Positions 1 to 11,159 of a stretch of DNA of 64,000 nucleotides are shown here, one piece after another; within the stretch, counting starts at the first letter, position 1; every line of letters begins with the position of its first letter. The notes under the pieces are model-generated. The model was not told the origin of the DNA and searched no databases. It worked only from the letters and a program-made list of their open reading frames with translations. Both the position numbers and the translations under genes were made by a program. Source of the stretch: Metallyticus violacea (lineage: Eukaryota > Arthropoda > Insecta > Mantodea > Metallyticidae); NCBI GenBank assembly GCA_030762175.1, contig CM060846.1:186178041-186242040 (forward strand). Direction: 5' to 3'.

Positions 1-901
1 ATTAATCCTATAAGCAAATACATTTTGTACAGCCTTTGCATGGCCTTTTATAATCTTACAACTTTATTTCCAGAAATATTTGAGAAGCAGTGAGAATGAT
101 ACAAATGAACCCATTCTGCTCAAATTAAGCAAAATGTCTTCCTCTTTCAATCCTGTAATCCTTTAAAATCCCCATTAAAAAGGAGTTTATTCCTTGGAAT
201 CTTGCTAATGTGTTTTACTTTTAATGTAAAGCCAATTGGTTTATTGTTTTGTTAAAAGATGATAATTGTTGGCAAAATTCTGGAACTCTTTATTGCAAAG
301 AGCTAGGGCAAAAATTATTAATTTAACCAACTGACCAACGGACCAACTGACAAAAAAACAACCAACCATTTGGTAAAATAATATAAAATTAGGAGTAAAT
401 TTGTTAAATTTGTTTGGAACAGCTTTTGTTTTAACTGAATTCTAATTAATTATTTATATTCTGTTTATGAAAATATAGATATTATACTGGTATCAGATCC
501 TATTAGAATCAGTTAAAATATTCACACTAACATCACCTTAACACACTAACTATAAGGGGTAGTCTAAACATATTTAATACTTTCTGATAGGATGTATTTT
601 AACTAGAAAGTTTAATACGAACTTGTACTTTGAAGCTATTCATATAATTAAAATCATAATATGTTTGAGTTGAGCTACACACTCTTATTACTCCATTTAA
701 CAAGTAAGTGGAGCAAAAATAGTGCATAGTATAACTGAACATACAATCATCTTAAATATGTTACGTATTTTGCTTGTTGGTTGGCGTATTTGTTCTTGGC
801 ATTTGGCAAACTGTAGATAATTTCATCAATGCTCAATTTTCTAAGGAACTTAAGTGAGTGGCTACAAACTTATGTATCCATTGCCATTCATTACATAATG
901 A
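1..901. repeat. Left copy of a 901-bp (or longer) identical direct repeat
   Basis: Every line I compared in this segment is the same as 63,100-64,000, at a constant offset of 63,099 bp; the right copy is cut only by the window end. The sequence itself is AT-rich and non-coding. It includes a run of ccaac/gacc-type short repeats near 325-375. Diverged relatives lie at 12,600-13,480 and 62,640-62,960, so it belongs to a block that has been duplicated more than once. It may be part of the long intron between the first coding exon and the 38-codon exons of the repeat gene. Confidence 0.95.
660..716. repeat. Solo end-motif of the hammerhead/palindrome repeat family
   Basis: The stretch pairs an 'actacacactcttatt' segment with a small inverted repeat, ctccattt...aagtaagtggag. 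The same two motifs flank the hammerhead-like cores at 2,040-2,118, 34,560-34,690 and 35,490-35,520, and the first recurs at 5,266-5,281. Here the ribozyme-like middle is missing. I read it as an internally deleted copy of that family. Confidence 0.5.
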
Positions 902-1079
902 TAGGTTCCTGATACTGGTAATGTTAATTTGATGCATGCTTGGATGGAAATTGAGAAGTTTTAGTTTGCAGTATCAAAATGGTGCCATCACAACTCTTAC
1001 CTGTGTAATTATATCCATTCATATAATATGTTTTGTTATTTACCAAGCTCTTAATTTTCTTTTTTCATACATCTAATGC
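902..1079. repeat. Continuation of upstream block (relative of 14,898-15,060)
   Basis: From about 890 to 1,010 this matches 14,898-15,010 with many substitutions (shared landmarks: 'gatactgg', 'atggaaatt', 'catcacaa.tcttacct'). The duplicated upstream block therefore continues beyond the 901 bp visible in the right-hand copy. It is non-coding, and by position intronic. Confidence 0.6.
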
Positions 1080-1412
1080 TGGACCACCTTTTCGTCTAAT
1101 GGTCAGTATTGCTGACTTAAGTCTGGGAGGTCCCAAGTTGTATTCCTAAAACCTGCTTAGAAGATTTCTAAATTTGGGAGTCAGGAAAATAGTCTACCCA
1201 CCAATGTGTGGACAACTAGAAATCTGCCTGATATAGAGTGAACATCCAAAAATCCTCATGACCGTGTTTGGCATAATGCTGATTGCCTGTTCCCCTAAAA
1301 CAAAATGCTCTGCCCATGATGTAGTAAGATGAAGTAGAGGATGCAGCGGTAACCGCAGTAAGCCTATAACTTCTTTCATGATGTCATGCCAAGAGGAGGA
1401 GAAGAACATGCC
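1080..1412 (+). mobile_element. tRNA-headed SINE-like element
   Basis: The segment opens with a tRNA-like head: 'tctaatggtcag' resembles a pol III A box, and 'caagttgtattcc' resembles a degenerate B box (GGTTCGATTCC). About 250 bp of body, more GC-rich than its surroundings, follow, then an AT-rich tail. The head is too degenerate for a functional tRNA. It interrupts the upstream block between its parts at 1-1,060 and 9,190. The family is not recognised. The 71-residue reading frame on its minus strand has no support as a gene. Confidence 0.55.
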
Positions 1413-2001
1413 TATTTTAGTATGTAATTTTAAAATTTACATTTTAAAATAAATAAATTTGCAAAATTTTATCTGCATTTTCTTTAAAACAACTTGAATA
1501 CTTCAATCATTCCATTCATTCAAGCATTTGGCATAACTGTTTGAACCATATGGCAGTTGTTGGTAATTTTATTGAAAATTACAAAATTAGCTGCTGCTGG
1601 TTTTACTGCCATGTGTTGAGACCTGTCTTGATGGATTTGAATAGACAATGTCAAAGCTTTTCTTGCTCATAGCACATGGGAAGAAATACCATCCCTATAC
1701 TGATTGTTCATAATAGCTATTGTGTATTCATAATTGCATATAAAAATTTTATTAAAATTATTCTGAAGAACCAGATACATCTATAGAACTTTTGCACATA
1801 TTCTTCTTTCAATGTAGCCTTTTTTTTACTAGTTGAATAATGGTCTTTGGTCATAGCAAACACAGAATAGTTTATTGTGACATTATGTATACCATATTAC
1901 TATATTTCACTGTGAAAATCCCAAATACAAAATAAACTACAGAATAGTTAAATATAACATTTAATTTCCTGTCGGAATCAACACAGTGAAGCGACTGTTA
2001 T
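1413..2001. other. Unassigned AT-rich DNA
   Basis: No reading frame, splice-flanked exon, repeat or element relic could be supported here on either strand. Confidence 0.6.
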
Positions 2002-2156
2002 GTTCTTAATTACCTAGTAAGTCGATTTAATAATTTTATGCTCCACTTACTGTTGAATTATGCAAAACTGGTTTCGCAGGCTTTTGCCTGCATCCTCAGT
2101 TTCAACAGTAAGTAGAGCATAAGATTATTAAATCCACTCACTAGGTAACTAAGAAC
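2002..2156. repeat. 155-bp palindrome with 56-bp arms
   Basis: The left arm (2,002-2,057) and right arm (2,101-2,156) are reverse complements at 51 of 56 positions with no gaps (paired positions sum to 4,158). The 43-bp centre is a hammerhead-ribozyme-like core on the minus strand. The inner arm contains the 'ctccacttac' motif that marks other members of this family at 34.6 and 35.5 kb. The hairpin is almost self-contained, consistent with a small non-autonomous element, or with the terminal part of a Penelope-like element. Confidence 0.85.
2041..2117 (-). ncRNA. Hammerhead-ribozyme-like motif (best of the palindromic family)
   Basis: On the minus strand the order is: stem I strand CTTACTGTTGAA; core CTGAGGA (one change from CTGATGA); a perfect 6-bp stem II GCAGGC/GCCTGC with an AAAA loop; GAAAC; a very short stem III; GTTT at the cleavage position; and the stem I partner TTCAACAGTAAG, a perfect 12-bp match. 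This is the type I layout with a minimal stem III known from Penelope-like elements and retrozymes. The altered core base may reduce activity. The identification rests on pattern only. Confidence 0.6.
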
Positions 2157-2204
2157 ATACAGAATAATTAGTTTTTCCTCTTACATCACTAAAATCTTTC
2201 TCCA

Positions 2205-2268
2205 ACCAACAATGCTGAGGACCTGGGATGTTAAAGAGCATCAATAAATAAATAAATATATATCCTAC
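2205..2268. repeat. (AATA)n tail of a small retroposon
   Basis: The sequence 'gacctgggatgttaaagagcatc' followed by aataaataaataaata looks like the 3' end of a LINE- or SINE-type insertion with a simple A-rich tail. A similar tail is at 4,410-4,428. The rest of the element is not recognisable. Confidence 0.35.
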
Positions 2269-4340
2269 CAACAAGCAGGAATTTAATAAAGAATGAGATT
2301 ATTCATATATTCATATTTTTGGGAACTCATGCTACGCTATGCTATGCTACACTGAATACTTATACATCTTCCAAGGATTGCTACAAAAAAATGCTGCAAG
2401 ACAGTTGCACACCCAAATTCATACTAAGAATGCTTATATGATTGTGAGGCTTAGCATTTATGGAGGTAAGATGGGGTATTGCCGTTCTCCACTGGATATT
2501 ATATTTTTTATAATATAAAATAAAATATAAAATTCCCAACCATTATGAGCAACTGCATCTTTGTATATAGACATTAAAATTAAACATGTGCATGATAACT
2601 AAAGCATTCTGGAAATAAGGAGTAATTGAATGTTTAGCATATTACTGATAATAGTTTAGAAAATTCTTCTTTTATTAAATGAGATATTCAGGTAAAAATA
2701 ATGGTAACTGACCTTTTGCAGTATTTGGGGAAATGGGTTATGAATATTTACAAAAATAATTAAGTCATACTCTAAGCTTTATGCAGTCGTTTCTTTTAAA
2801 GTATATTGAAATTAATATAGAATAAATAAAATATGTATAATAAATGTTTAATTTTTTTTTAATCTACCTGTGACAATTTTATAAACCTATTGGAAATACT
2901 ATAAGCAGATAGCATTATTGACTTGTATAAATATATATAAAAATATGCAGAGGACTGCAATTTCAGAAAATGTACAATCAGATGTTTTCACGGAATATTG
3001 AACATATTTTAAATGACAAAATTCCAAGATCTTACATAGCCATACAATATTAGTAACATCTGCACCATTAAATACTTACATTTTTAAGAATATAGCAAAT
3101 ATATTAGTTTGGCATGCTCTATTCCTATAACTGCTAATCATTGTTATAAATTAACTTATTTACATTCATTAATTTCATGTTTTCAAAGCCCTGAAAAAGT
3201 TCTGGTAGATGATGCATTGTTCCTTATACTTATAAAAACATAATTCTACTATGTAATTCATTATCATATATTTTTCTGGACTCTTTTTGCTTGAGTAATG
3301 GTTAATGTAAGTTGGAAGTTATTTTATGTTGTTCTCCACAATGTAAAGTTATTCATCGCTATACTTTCTTGGATGACTATCATGTTTTCCTCTCTTATCT
3401 GTCTGTTTGAGTTGCACTACATTTCCTTAGTCTTGCTGCAGTGTTTTCAAAATGACTTCTATAATTTTGGAGTCTATGAATACTTAAAATGCCAGTTTAA
3501 ATACTTTTACCTCTTTCCCTTCATAAGTTTGAGCAAAATATCATAATGTATATAGACTTTTAAATGGTGACTTCATTATGTTTTTCCTATATGTAGTCTC
3601 TACCAGCTTGAGGCAACCAAACAAATATGCATTTTCCAAATTTAAATGACCCAGTTCCCAAATTTCTGCCAAAATTTTATCTTCATAATGCTGAATTATA
3701 TTACTAAAACATTTAATTCACAGTTTGGTCCAACTTTTACAGATTCTACTTTTCTGCCCTTTGCTCTTTTCTTTGCTCAAAACAAGTTCCCTTAGTGTGC
3801 TTTAAGAAGTTGTGTTCATAAATGATGGAACATGAGACAAAATCAACAAACCATTTTCTCCTCAATGCCATCCTACAGCAACAATGCATTGAATCTATAT
3901 ACTTTAGCATTGTATGTAAATAGTGATAAATGAAATTAGGCTTCATTTTAGCTCAAAAGAGAAATTATTTATTCCGTTATATTAGAAACTAAAGGGGAAA
4001 ATGTTGACACTTTGTCGGAATCAGTAGACATTAACAATTTTATGTTACTAAAATAAAATTTAATCATGGCATTAGTGTAAACATTGGTATCTACAGCAGA
4101 TAACATTGTTTACATGCTGGTTTAATGTGTATACATCTTACCTCAGATTCGCTGTTTGATACAAAAGAAAAGTTATCAGATATAACAAGAACAGAGTCTG
4201 GACCCTTATTTGAGTCATCAAACTCGCATTCACTGTTTGGAAGGCATTGGTTTGATATATCAGCATAATTTCATTCTATGTGTGAAAACACCTACTCCCT
4301 TTCGGCAGCCATTTTGAAGTAGATAGCATCATTTATATGA
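2269..4340. other. Unassigned AT-rich DNA
   Basis: About 2 kb without a supportable gene. Two short open frames, 3,298-3,546 (+) and 3,746-3,946 (-), have the hydrophobic, Phe/Leu/Tyr-rich composition expected from translating AT-rich noncoding DNA. They show no motif, splice context or second copy. Confidence 0.6.
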
Positions 4341-4430
4341 AATTGGCGGTACACAAGGACATATTTAAGCAGGTGTGCCGGGGTTCAGACCCCCACAAGG
4401 GTATTAGAACTTTAATAAATAAATAAAAAC
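4341..4430 (+). mobile_element. 3' end of a SINE/LINE-like retroposon
   Basis: The segment contains 'ggggttcagacccc', like a pol III B box or the stem of a LINE/SINE 3' end. It is followed by 'acaagggtattagaac' and an aataaataaat tail. The upstream border is not visible. Confidence 0.35.
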
Positions 4431-5500
4431 CAAATATAGATTTAAAATCAGTGAAAACGTTGATTCAAGCTTCTCTTCTTAGCTTCTTAACACAGTCTGC
4501 TGTCTTGCAGTTTCAAAGGCTGTGCATAAAAAGGAGCAATAAAAGTGAGCTATCACTCCGATTCAGCATGTGCCTGCCTTCACTTTCTTACATTCCTTAT
4601 TTCCAAATATTCCATGTACCCAAGTCACGTGTGGAGGGTGAGCTACAGTCAGTTGATATTGACAATTCAAGAGGAGCACCATGGGTTTGTTAATGGTTCA
4701 AGCCTTGGCAATGCAATAATAATACAGTACAGTACATTACACTACATACCGTGCATATACCATCTTAACTAGGATGATCGACTGTACACTTCAACTGGCA
4801 TACACGGATATTCACTTCCGGACTGACCATATCCGATACACATCCGGTTATCTGCATTGCAGTAGTGGAGTTTCCTGTCCCCACTCCTCATGACGCACAA
4901 TTACAGACACCAATATATTACTTCGTACAAAAAACGATTCGTAGGATCTAGCATTTCACTGTTACGTGGTATCCCACAACAATGTTAGCTTATAATTTTC
5001 GGCTCTGCCGCTTACGGATCAAGGCTTCTGGTCTTAAATTGATACATTTGCTCTTCTCCATTATCCCTGAATGTTTAATCATCAGCTCGGATACATGCTG
5101 TGTATTTTAGTATATTATTTTAAAAAATTTAAAATTTATTTTAAAATGTATATCATATATATAGTGTTCTACAAGCAGTGTGTTAATCATGCAAAAGTTC
5201 CATATCAACATTTAAAATATAAAGATCTTAAGGCTATGGCATAAGGCCGAATATGACCGAATTAAACTACACACTCTTATTGGCTCCAATATCTTTTATA
5301 TATTTAGAACATATTTTGCACACCATAATCCATATCTTGAGCTAAATGTTAATATTTATGTCAACAGATAGCTTAGGACGCTGAGAATGGTCTGCAAAAT
5401 ATTACAATTATAATCCTATGATTTGTTTCACTGTGAGAGTTCCATTTTGTACTTCAAGTTCAAATTAATAACTTGTGCTTGGTTTTCTTTAACAAGGTGT
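4431..5500. other. Unassigned DNA with one repeat-family motif
   Basis: No gene is supported; the two overlapping frames at 4,451-4,693 and 4,545-4,772 have no motif. The stretch 4,780-5,060 is more GC-rich than its surroundings and may be an unrecognised insertion. The motif 'actacacactcttatt' at 5,266-5,281 is the same end-motif that flanks the hammerhead-like repeats. Confidence 0.5.
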
Positions 5501-6147
5501 GCTGGCTTTGCAGAAATAGTTTTGCAGACATTAAGAAGTGCAAGAAAAAACCTTATGGTATTTCTAAGGTGAGCTTTATTGTACATGAGAGTAGAATATG
5601 ATTTAATTTAAGTATTGTATGACTGAGTTGCACTTCATATTTTCAACTTCACTTACCTGTGTATATCTATAGAGCATTTCTAAAGACAAATTTCTGCATC
5701 CGCGGTTTATTGTCAAAATGTGAAAAAATGGGAATAAAGAATTTGAATGATTAACGATTATTGTTTAAAGGGTTATCTATGGAGAAAATAATACTGAGTT
5801 TGTTTAACACCCGTTGGGTTTTGAATCAAATATTGGGTCTTCAATGGTATGAGAGTACATATGTGGCATTAGTAAATCAAGATTTTCGTATGGCATATAT
5901 ATGGAGGATGGGTGTGGGATGCAGGAAAATTTATGTGGGTTTAAAAATGTGTAATACAATTGTAAGCATACCTATGAAATCACTTCAGGCAGAAGAATTG
6001 TTAGAAATGAAGAAAGCTGGCAAAGGAGGTTTGGCATTTGAAAAATTTTTAAATATTGGTTTTGATTGCAAAGTTACCAATAGAACATATTTTAAAACAA
6101 TGTCTAAGATTTCAAGAAATACACTTAGGGACAGCATGATGGAGTGA
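5501..6147 (+). pseudogene. Possible relic of an unidentified protein (128-codon open frame)
   Basis: An open frame of 128 codons runs 5,761-6,147, starting from TTG rather than ATG. Its composition is less skewed than most chance frames here (several Gly, Trp, Met and Cys residues). Upstream, 5,501-5,569 also reads open with a CWLC...KKCKKK pattern and ends at a splice-donor-like 'ctaag|gtgagc'. I do not recognise a domain. A decayed transposase or a host exon are both possible. No duplicate is present in this window. Confidence 0.25.
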
Positions 6148-6359
6148 TAGTAATAAATAACAACAAGGAATGAAAAGATTATATTTTAGAAGGGGTTATA
6201 AGTCTTTAATTCTGACTAGAACAGAGGATATGAAGAAACAGTTTATAATGGTCAGAAATAAGATATAATATTCCGTTTTAATTATAGGCATCGGGTCTGC
6301 ATGTACTAAAAACAGTTAAAATAAACATGTATTTGTGCTGTCAAAATCTTTAAAACATG

Positions 6360-7640
6360 CCCTATTATTTAAAAATTATGCAGTATACATTCACTAAAAC
6401 TGTAAACTTCATGTTTATATTTTTTGGTGTTTAGAATGTCCATTCTTCCTTTGACATAATTCCAGTTGTAATTTGATTTGCAGTATACAATAATAGTTTT
6501 CCCCAAATGCTCAGGTATAAGATTATGGCATTTATTGGTTAACACAGTTTTGAATGCTGAGAAAGATCTTTCCACATCTACAGATATTACTGGGCAAAAT
6601 TTGAAAGCACTTTCTAACCGGGGAAATTTCTTCAGAAAGCACTACATTTTTGCCTTGAAGATATTTATCCACAAAACCTAAGATTTTTTAAGGATTTCTA
6701 TCCTAAACCACGTACAATCAACTGCTTAATTTTCCTGCTTACTTCCAAAGAGTATTCTCAAATTTATTCTGAACTTTATTGAAAATGGATTAATGACTGT
6801 AAAAACAAATTTTTTGAGTATTTTGTGGCTTCAACTATAACTGTAAAATGTGCCTTGATTAAAACCAAGTTTCTCTGCATATAGCCAGTATTAAAAATAT
6901 TCTAAAAACTTTGAATTGACAAAGCATCAGTTGGATTCAGTATGCTGACGAATCATTTAGCAGCATTGAAATTATCTGAACAGAGGAGAGCAGCCCTAAT
7001 CCATTTACTCAAATGAATATGTACCTGCTCTTGGTGTTATGGGATGTCTGGTATTTAATCTGTGTAAGCACTAATGCTGGATGGGGTTTTAACAAATACC
7101 TTCTTGGTGATAGATATTAAACTGTTCACACCAGGAAAACATTCCTTTATGGTTTCCGCTACTATTAGAAGTGCACCCAAATACACATGATATGAATAAT
7201 TAGGGAGAATATACTTTTCAACTGAAGCAGCTTTTAATATGTAAGTTGCAGTATCTGAAATATGTGCTTACTGCCTCCTTCTAACCAAAGAAATTTCAGA
7301 GCATCATTGACAAAGTGAGCAATAGCAGAATGATTTTTCTTTCTTTCTAAAGCCATACGAGCATTCAAGTGCAGTTTTCCTGGCTCTTCCTCACATAGTT
7401 TCATTGCAAGAAAATTTGCCACATGACTGCCACGTAAATCTGTAGCTTCATCTACTATCCCATACAAGAGAGTGCTTTAAATGATCCCAAATTTCTAAAA
7501 TTTCAATGAGTAACTGCTGCCTAGATAACTTTTTCTCAGCGTAAATTCATCAGAAATGGCATTTTTATAACATTATTTTTCCAAGAAATTGCAAAACTTG
7601 TGGTTACTGAGTGAATTCCACGGTATGTTTCTGACTGTAA
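6360..7640 (-). pseudogene. hAT-family transposase relic (C-terminal half)
   Basis: The minus-strand frame 7,467-7,234 reads DEATDLRGSHVANFLA..., then ERKKNHSAIAHFVNDALKFLW. This is the pattern of the hAT transposase core around the conserved Asp. The minus-strand frame 6,575-6,369 begins ERSFSAFKTVLTNK, the C-terminal hAT dimerisation signature. The two are separated by broken sequence, and the N-terminal zinc-finger part is not visible here. It is a fossil and cannot be mobile. The segment at 32.6-33.4 kb preserves other parts of a similar transposase. Confidence 0.7.
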
Positions 7641-9189
7641 GCGCTTCACACAAATCAATGGAAAATTAATTCTTCAAGAAGTTGATGGAATTTAGGTCAG
7701 TAATGCTAGTTTCCATCTATCTTTTTCTATGCTTATATAGAATGTACTGAGTTAACTGAAATGTTTTAAGAACTGTTAATTGTTTATTGCACGTGACACA
7801 GTAAATAACTATTATCTATACTGAAATATGACTATGCATTCTGTAAAACAATGTTTTAAATATTAACTTCTAGACAACTTTTCTTTTGGCATTATAATAT
7901 GACCTTTACCTCTCAGATTAATGCCTTACAGCAAATTGAACATCCTCAGATAAGCACAACAGTTTTGAGCTGCATGGTGATGCAAAATAGATGAGGAAAA
8001 TGGAATGCGGAATTACCCAGTAGCATCATGTAATTTTCTTGTAACTGCTTTGGAGAGGCTCCTTATGAATGTCTCTACAGTAAGGATTTTATTATTGTGT
8101 CACTGAAATGATTAAATATTAATTTTAAAGTTAAAGATTTAAAAATATTTATATTATATTATATTCTCAAAGGAATAATGATGAAATATGCAGCAACTCA
8201 GAAATATGTAATCATATGCACTATAACATTTTACATACAAGTACAGAAGAATATGAACCATATTATTTAAAAATTGTTAATTGGAGCAAAAGATTATTAG
8301 TTTGACTGAATCAGAAAATGATCTTAATATATGAAACGTTATGCTTAACTTAATCCCATATCAAGAGAAAAAGTAAACTATATATGCATTTACATACAAA
8401 TTAGATGTTTAGCAATAACATATGAAAAGATAAAGGGGTAATTATAAAAGAAAAAATATACATATATATATGTATATGTGCAATGAAAGATAGGTTACTG
8501 ACGCTCATAGAAGAGACTTGTAATGCAAAGAATTAATGCTCATAGAAAATCAGTTAATTAAAATGTGTGCTCTATTTTCTGCAAATCTGAAGATGATATG
8601 CACATTTATTTGACTTTAAGAGTAAAAAAAAAGCTTAAAATTGAGAAAAATGGTGACATTATAAATATTTACATTTAGAGTACATAAAGCTGTCTGTAAC
8701 AGTTTACAATACACAGAAAAAGAAAGGAAATGGTGCATTAAAAGAAAGGAAGTGAGTCATAAAATACACTTCAAGAAATGAATGAAAGAAATTTAGAATC
8801 ATGGTTGGAGGGATAATTAAAGTGAAAAAGCAAACAAAAACAAACACCAAGCCAAATGAACCAAAACAAAAAAACATTATGCTTGATCATATTTTGTAGG
8901 AGAGTAGTAATTATTCTTTGGGTGAGAATTTTAAAGGTTTGTTGAGCATTGGATAGTGTTTTATTTTATAATACAATTCGTATATGGCATTAATATTTTT
9001 ATCTCTACCGAAAAAAATATTTTGGCCAAAACTCTTATACATCTTTTGTTTTTAACTTAAACTAACTTTCTGAATTTATGTGATTAGTACATTGACAATA
9101 AGTCAATTCAAAATATGGTCTTAATAAGAATAATATTTTCTTTTGTATATGAATAAGTGCTACTAAATAATTTCATAGTTTATTACATG
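7641..9189. other. Unassigned AT-rich DNA
   Basis: No gene or recognisable element. A short alternating tract (atatacatatatatatgtatat) is at 8,456-8,478. By position this lies in the intron upstream of the first 38-codon exon. Confidence 0.6.
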
Positions 9190-9610
9190 CATATGGCTTA
9201 GTCATCAGCAAATTAAATTTTAAACTACACTTTGTTACTTCTTTCAGAAGAATTTGTCAACAACAGAAATTGCAGGGGATTATAAGCTGACAATTTCGCC
9301 AGTGGTAATTTTGAATAGGATACCTGAGAATCATTTTGAAGAACATCAAAAAAAGAGAGAGGTAAGTGCAAATTTTGGTATTACCTCATCTACTTTGGTA
9401 ATCATTTTCTCTCTCAATGAAATAAATGCATCAATGAAATGAAGAATGATGTGCATTCTAATAAACAAAGATTATTTCTCACTTAGTCACTAATTAAGAT
9501 AGTATAATTGATAAAGCTGGACATAGCATTTAAATGTTTGGAAATGGATAAGAAATTTATAGTCTATAAATGTTAATAATGTTATAGAGGTTAGAAACTG
9601 TGAATTTGAT
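9190..9610 (+). repeat. Oldest copy of the 38-codon-exon duplication unit
   Basis: The exon and about 250 bp of downstream intron match 15,072-15,480 and 17,306-17,716 with many substitutions and small indels. For example, the 'tgcatcaatg.aatgaagaatgatgtg' landmark is shared by all three. This copy is clearly more diverged than the other two are from each other. Confidence 0.85.
9248..9361 (+). CDS. 38-codon exon, copy a, of the repeat-protein gene
   Basis: The exon is bounded by a strong acceptor (ttacttctttcag|AAG) and a consensus donor (GAG|gtaagt). It is 114 nt, 38 codons, phase 0 at both ends. It encodes KNLSTTEIAGDYKL...NHFEEHQKKRE, a mostly polar segment with a short hydrophobic core (SPVVIL). 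The frame matches the proposed 12-codon first exon (ends ...RQSQ) and the giant exon (starts QKRLHEQEEK). The coding part is better preserved than the flanks between copies, which supports function. Family not recognised. The TTG within it is not a start codon; the exon needs splicing. Confidence 0.75.
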
Positions 9611-9639
9611 AGATTATACGCATAAAGAATTTGGTGTTG

Positions 9640-10480
9640 GTTCACACTACACTTCACTAGCTCATTAATTTATCAGAACATGTTTCAAGAGCATTCACTC
9701 TAATCTGCATCTGAGGACCTACTCAGTATTGAAAGGAGACGATGTCACCTCTGTTCATTTCAGTATACTCCAAAATAGGCAGTCCAGTGTTCCTATGCCA
9801 AGACTCATACCACAATGCTTATTCTTTAAAATGAAAATCTTTTACCATATTGCTCATTCCCTAAGATTTTGGTAGCTTTCCACTGATTGGTTACTTTTGT
9901 AATGTTATGATCTTAAGTTCAAAAATAATCTGTAACTGCTAATTTATCCATATATATATATATATATATATTTCATTTTGAAAGAACACTTAGGACAATG
10001 AAGAGTTCTCTTCATTGTACTTAAATTCATTCATGGTATTGTTAAACTGTTTAGGATTGCATGTTTATACACTGTGGGACTGAAGCTAGTTGCACTTATG
10101 TAATTATCTATGTCTTTCGTTTTGTATATTCAAAATTTCAAACTGTTGCCTGTTCTTATGTTCTGTATGTCAAAGAAAGGATTCATGTTGTTTTGTTTTG
10201 TTTCAGACATGAACATAATTTTGTGTATTTTGTAGTTTAACAATTTCAAAGTATCATCTAGTGTTTCTTATTAAGCACCTCGAAGATATCATTAACATAT
10301 CTGTGCGACACATTAAAAATGTAATTACTCTCAAACTTCTGAAAATTTCCAAAATATCTGGACAAGTGATTCAGACAGTTGGAAGGATGTTATATTTCTT
10401 GAGTTGTTTATTGGTCTTGTGGTATTTCTTGGTTTGTGTAATTTTGATAGGCTGTGCATCCTTTAGGCTGTTTCTTAAAA
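9640..10480 (-). pseudogene. Penelope-like element reverse-transcriptase relic
   Basis: Minus-strand translation near 10,270-10,300 reads HRYVNDIF, a one-residue variant of the RYVDD catalytic box of Penelope-like reverse transcriptases. Sequence downstream of it (10,060-10,220) matches 57,965-58,140, another minus-strand Penelope relic, base for base over long stretches. All frames are broken. Confidence 0.6.
9951..9971. repeat. (AT)n microsatellite
   Basis: About ten uninterrupted AT dinucleotides. Confidence 0.9.
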
Positions 10481-10484
10481 AGGC

Positions 10485-10700
10485 CTTTGAAACTGGGAAT
10501 ATTGGGGGAAGAAAACTATCAAAAATTGAGAGAAAGGTTAGGAACTTCAAGATCCCAACAGAACATATATTAATCCAAACATTCATAAAATGTCCAAGAA
10601 ATCTATACAAAATCCATACAAATTTCAATGAATGTAGAAATCCATTCATAGCTGGTGATGCAGGCAGTTGTCTGTGAAACATGTACCAAATAACTTAATG
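10485..10700 (+). mobile_element. 3' end of a Penelope-like element, plus strand
   Basis: The segment matches 59,590-59,760 (same order: 'aggaact..', 'ttaatccaaa.attcat.aaa', 'ctg.tgatg', 'gt.aacatgt'). It therefore lies downstream of a GIY-YIG-bearing Penelope relic there. It abuts a minus-strand Penelope relic on its left, giving a head-to-head arrangement. The open frames on both strands (10,261-10,677 + and 10,371-10,682 -) are chance frames across this junction. Confidence 0.6.
10648..10690 (+). ncRNA. Hammerhead-ribozyme-like motif at Penelope 3' end
   Basis: The core reads CTGGTGA (10,652-10,658; one change from CTGATGA). A 6-pair stem II follows, GCAGGC/GTCTGT with an AGTT loop (two G-U pairs), then GAAAC (10,676-10,680), and ACA/TGT as a minimal stem III before a GTA cleavage-type triplet. 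Layout and position agree with hammerheads known in Penelope-like elements. Stem I is weak, so activity is doubtful. Confidence 0.5.
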
Positions 10701-10919
10701 TAAGAGCATAAGGGCATTAAATCATCTGACCAGCTAATTATCCATAAGTTACTTCATTGTATTAGTTCAGCCACAAAGTCAGTCTTAAAATTTTTTTTTA
10801 AGTAATTTGTTATTCATCAGTCTTGAGCATTTTGTATCATATTTCTACACCTCTATTTTCTACATGATCGCAAGCATCCAACTATACATATAACATCACT
10901 TTATTTAACTCTTTATAAA

Positions 10920-11130
10920 TGCGCTAGTACTGGTGATACATGAAATGAAATGCTAAATTGGAAAAATATTTTTGTAAATAAGGAAACACCCTAGGCCCAT
11001 GTTAAGGGTACATCCCCGGCACTTGCAATGCATGAGGACTGAGGAAAACCTAGGGAAAATATCAGTAATGGAAGACATCCTTTAGAAATTGGAACATCAG
11101 ACCTACTGCTCAGAAGTTCATGTTTAACAG
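10920..11130 (-). mobile_element. SINE-like repeat, minus strand (family with copies at 30.6, 40.5, 56.7, 60.9 kb)
   Basis: This is the reverse complement of 56,740-56,945: shared landmarks, in reverse order, are 'gatacatgaaatgaaatg', 'gtaaataaggaa', 'aggccc..ttaa.ggtacatcccc', 'atgaggactgaggaaa'. The tRNA-like head is not clear in this copy. Confidence 0.6.
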
Positions 11131-11159
11131 CCTCAGGTACTCAGAACCGTAAATAGTAT

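Noticed and set aside
1084..1150. tRNA-Glu/Asp-like gene
   Set aside because: The B box is mutated and the acceptor stem is absent; better explained as a SINE head.
10261..10682. 138-codon plus and 103-codon minus frames as a host gene
   Set aside because: They straddle two Penelope fragments in opposite orientation, and both translations lack motifs.
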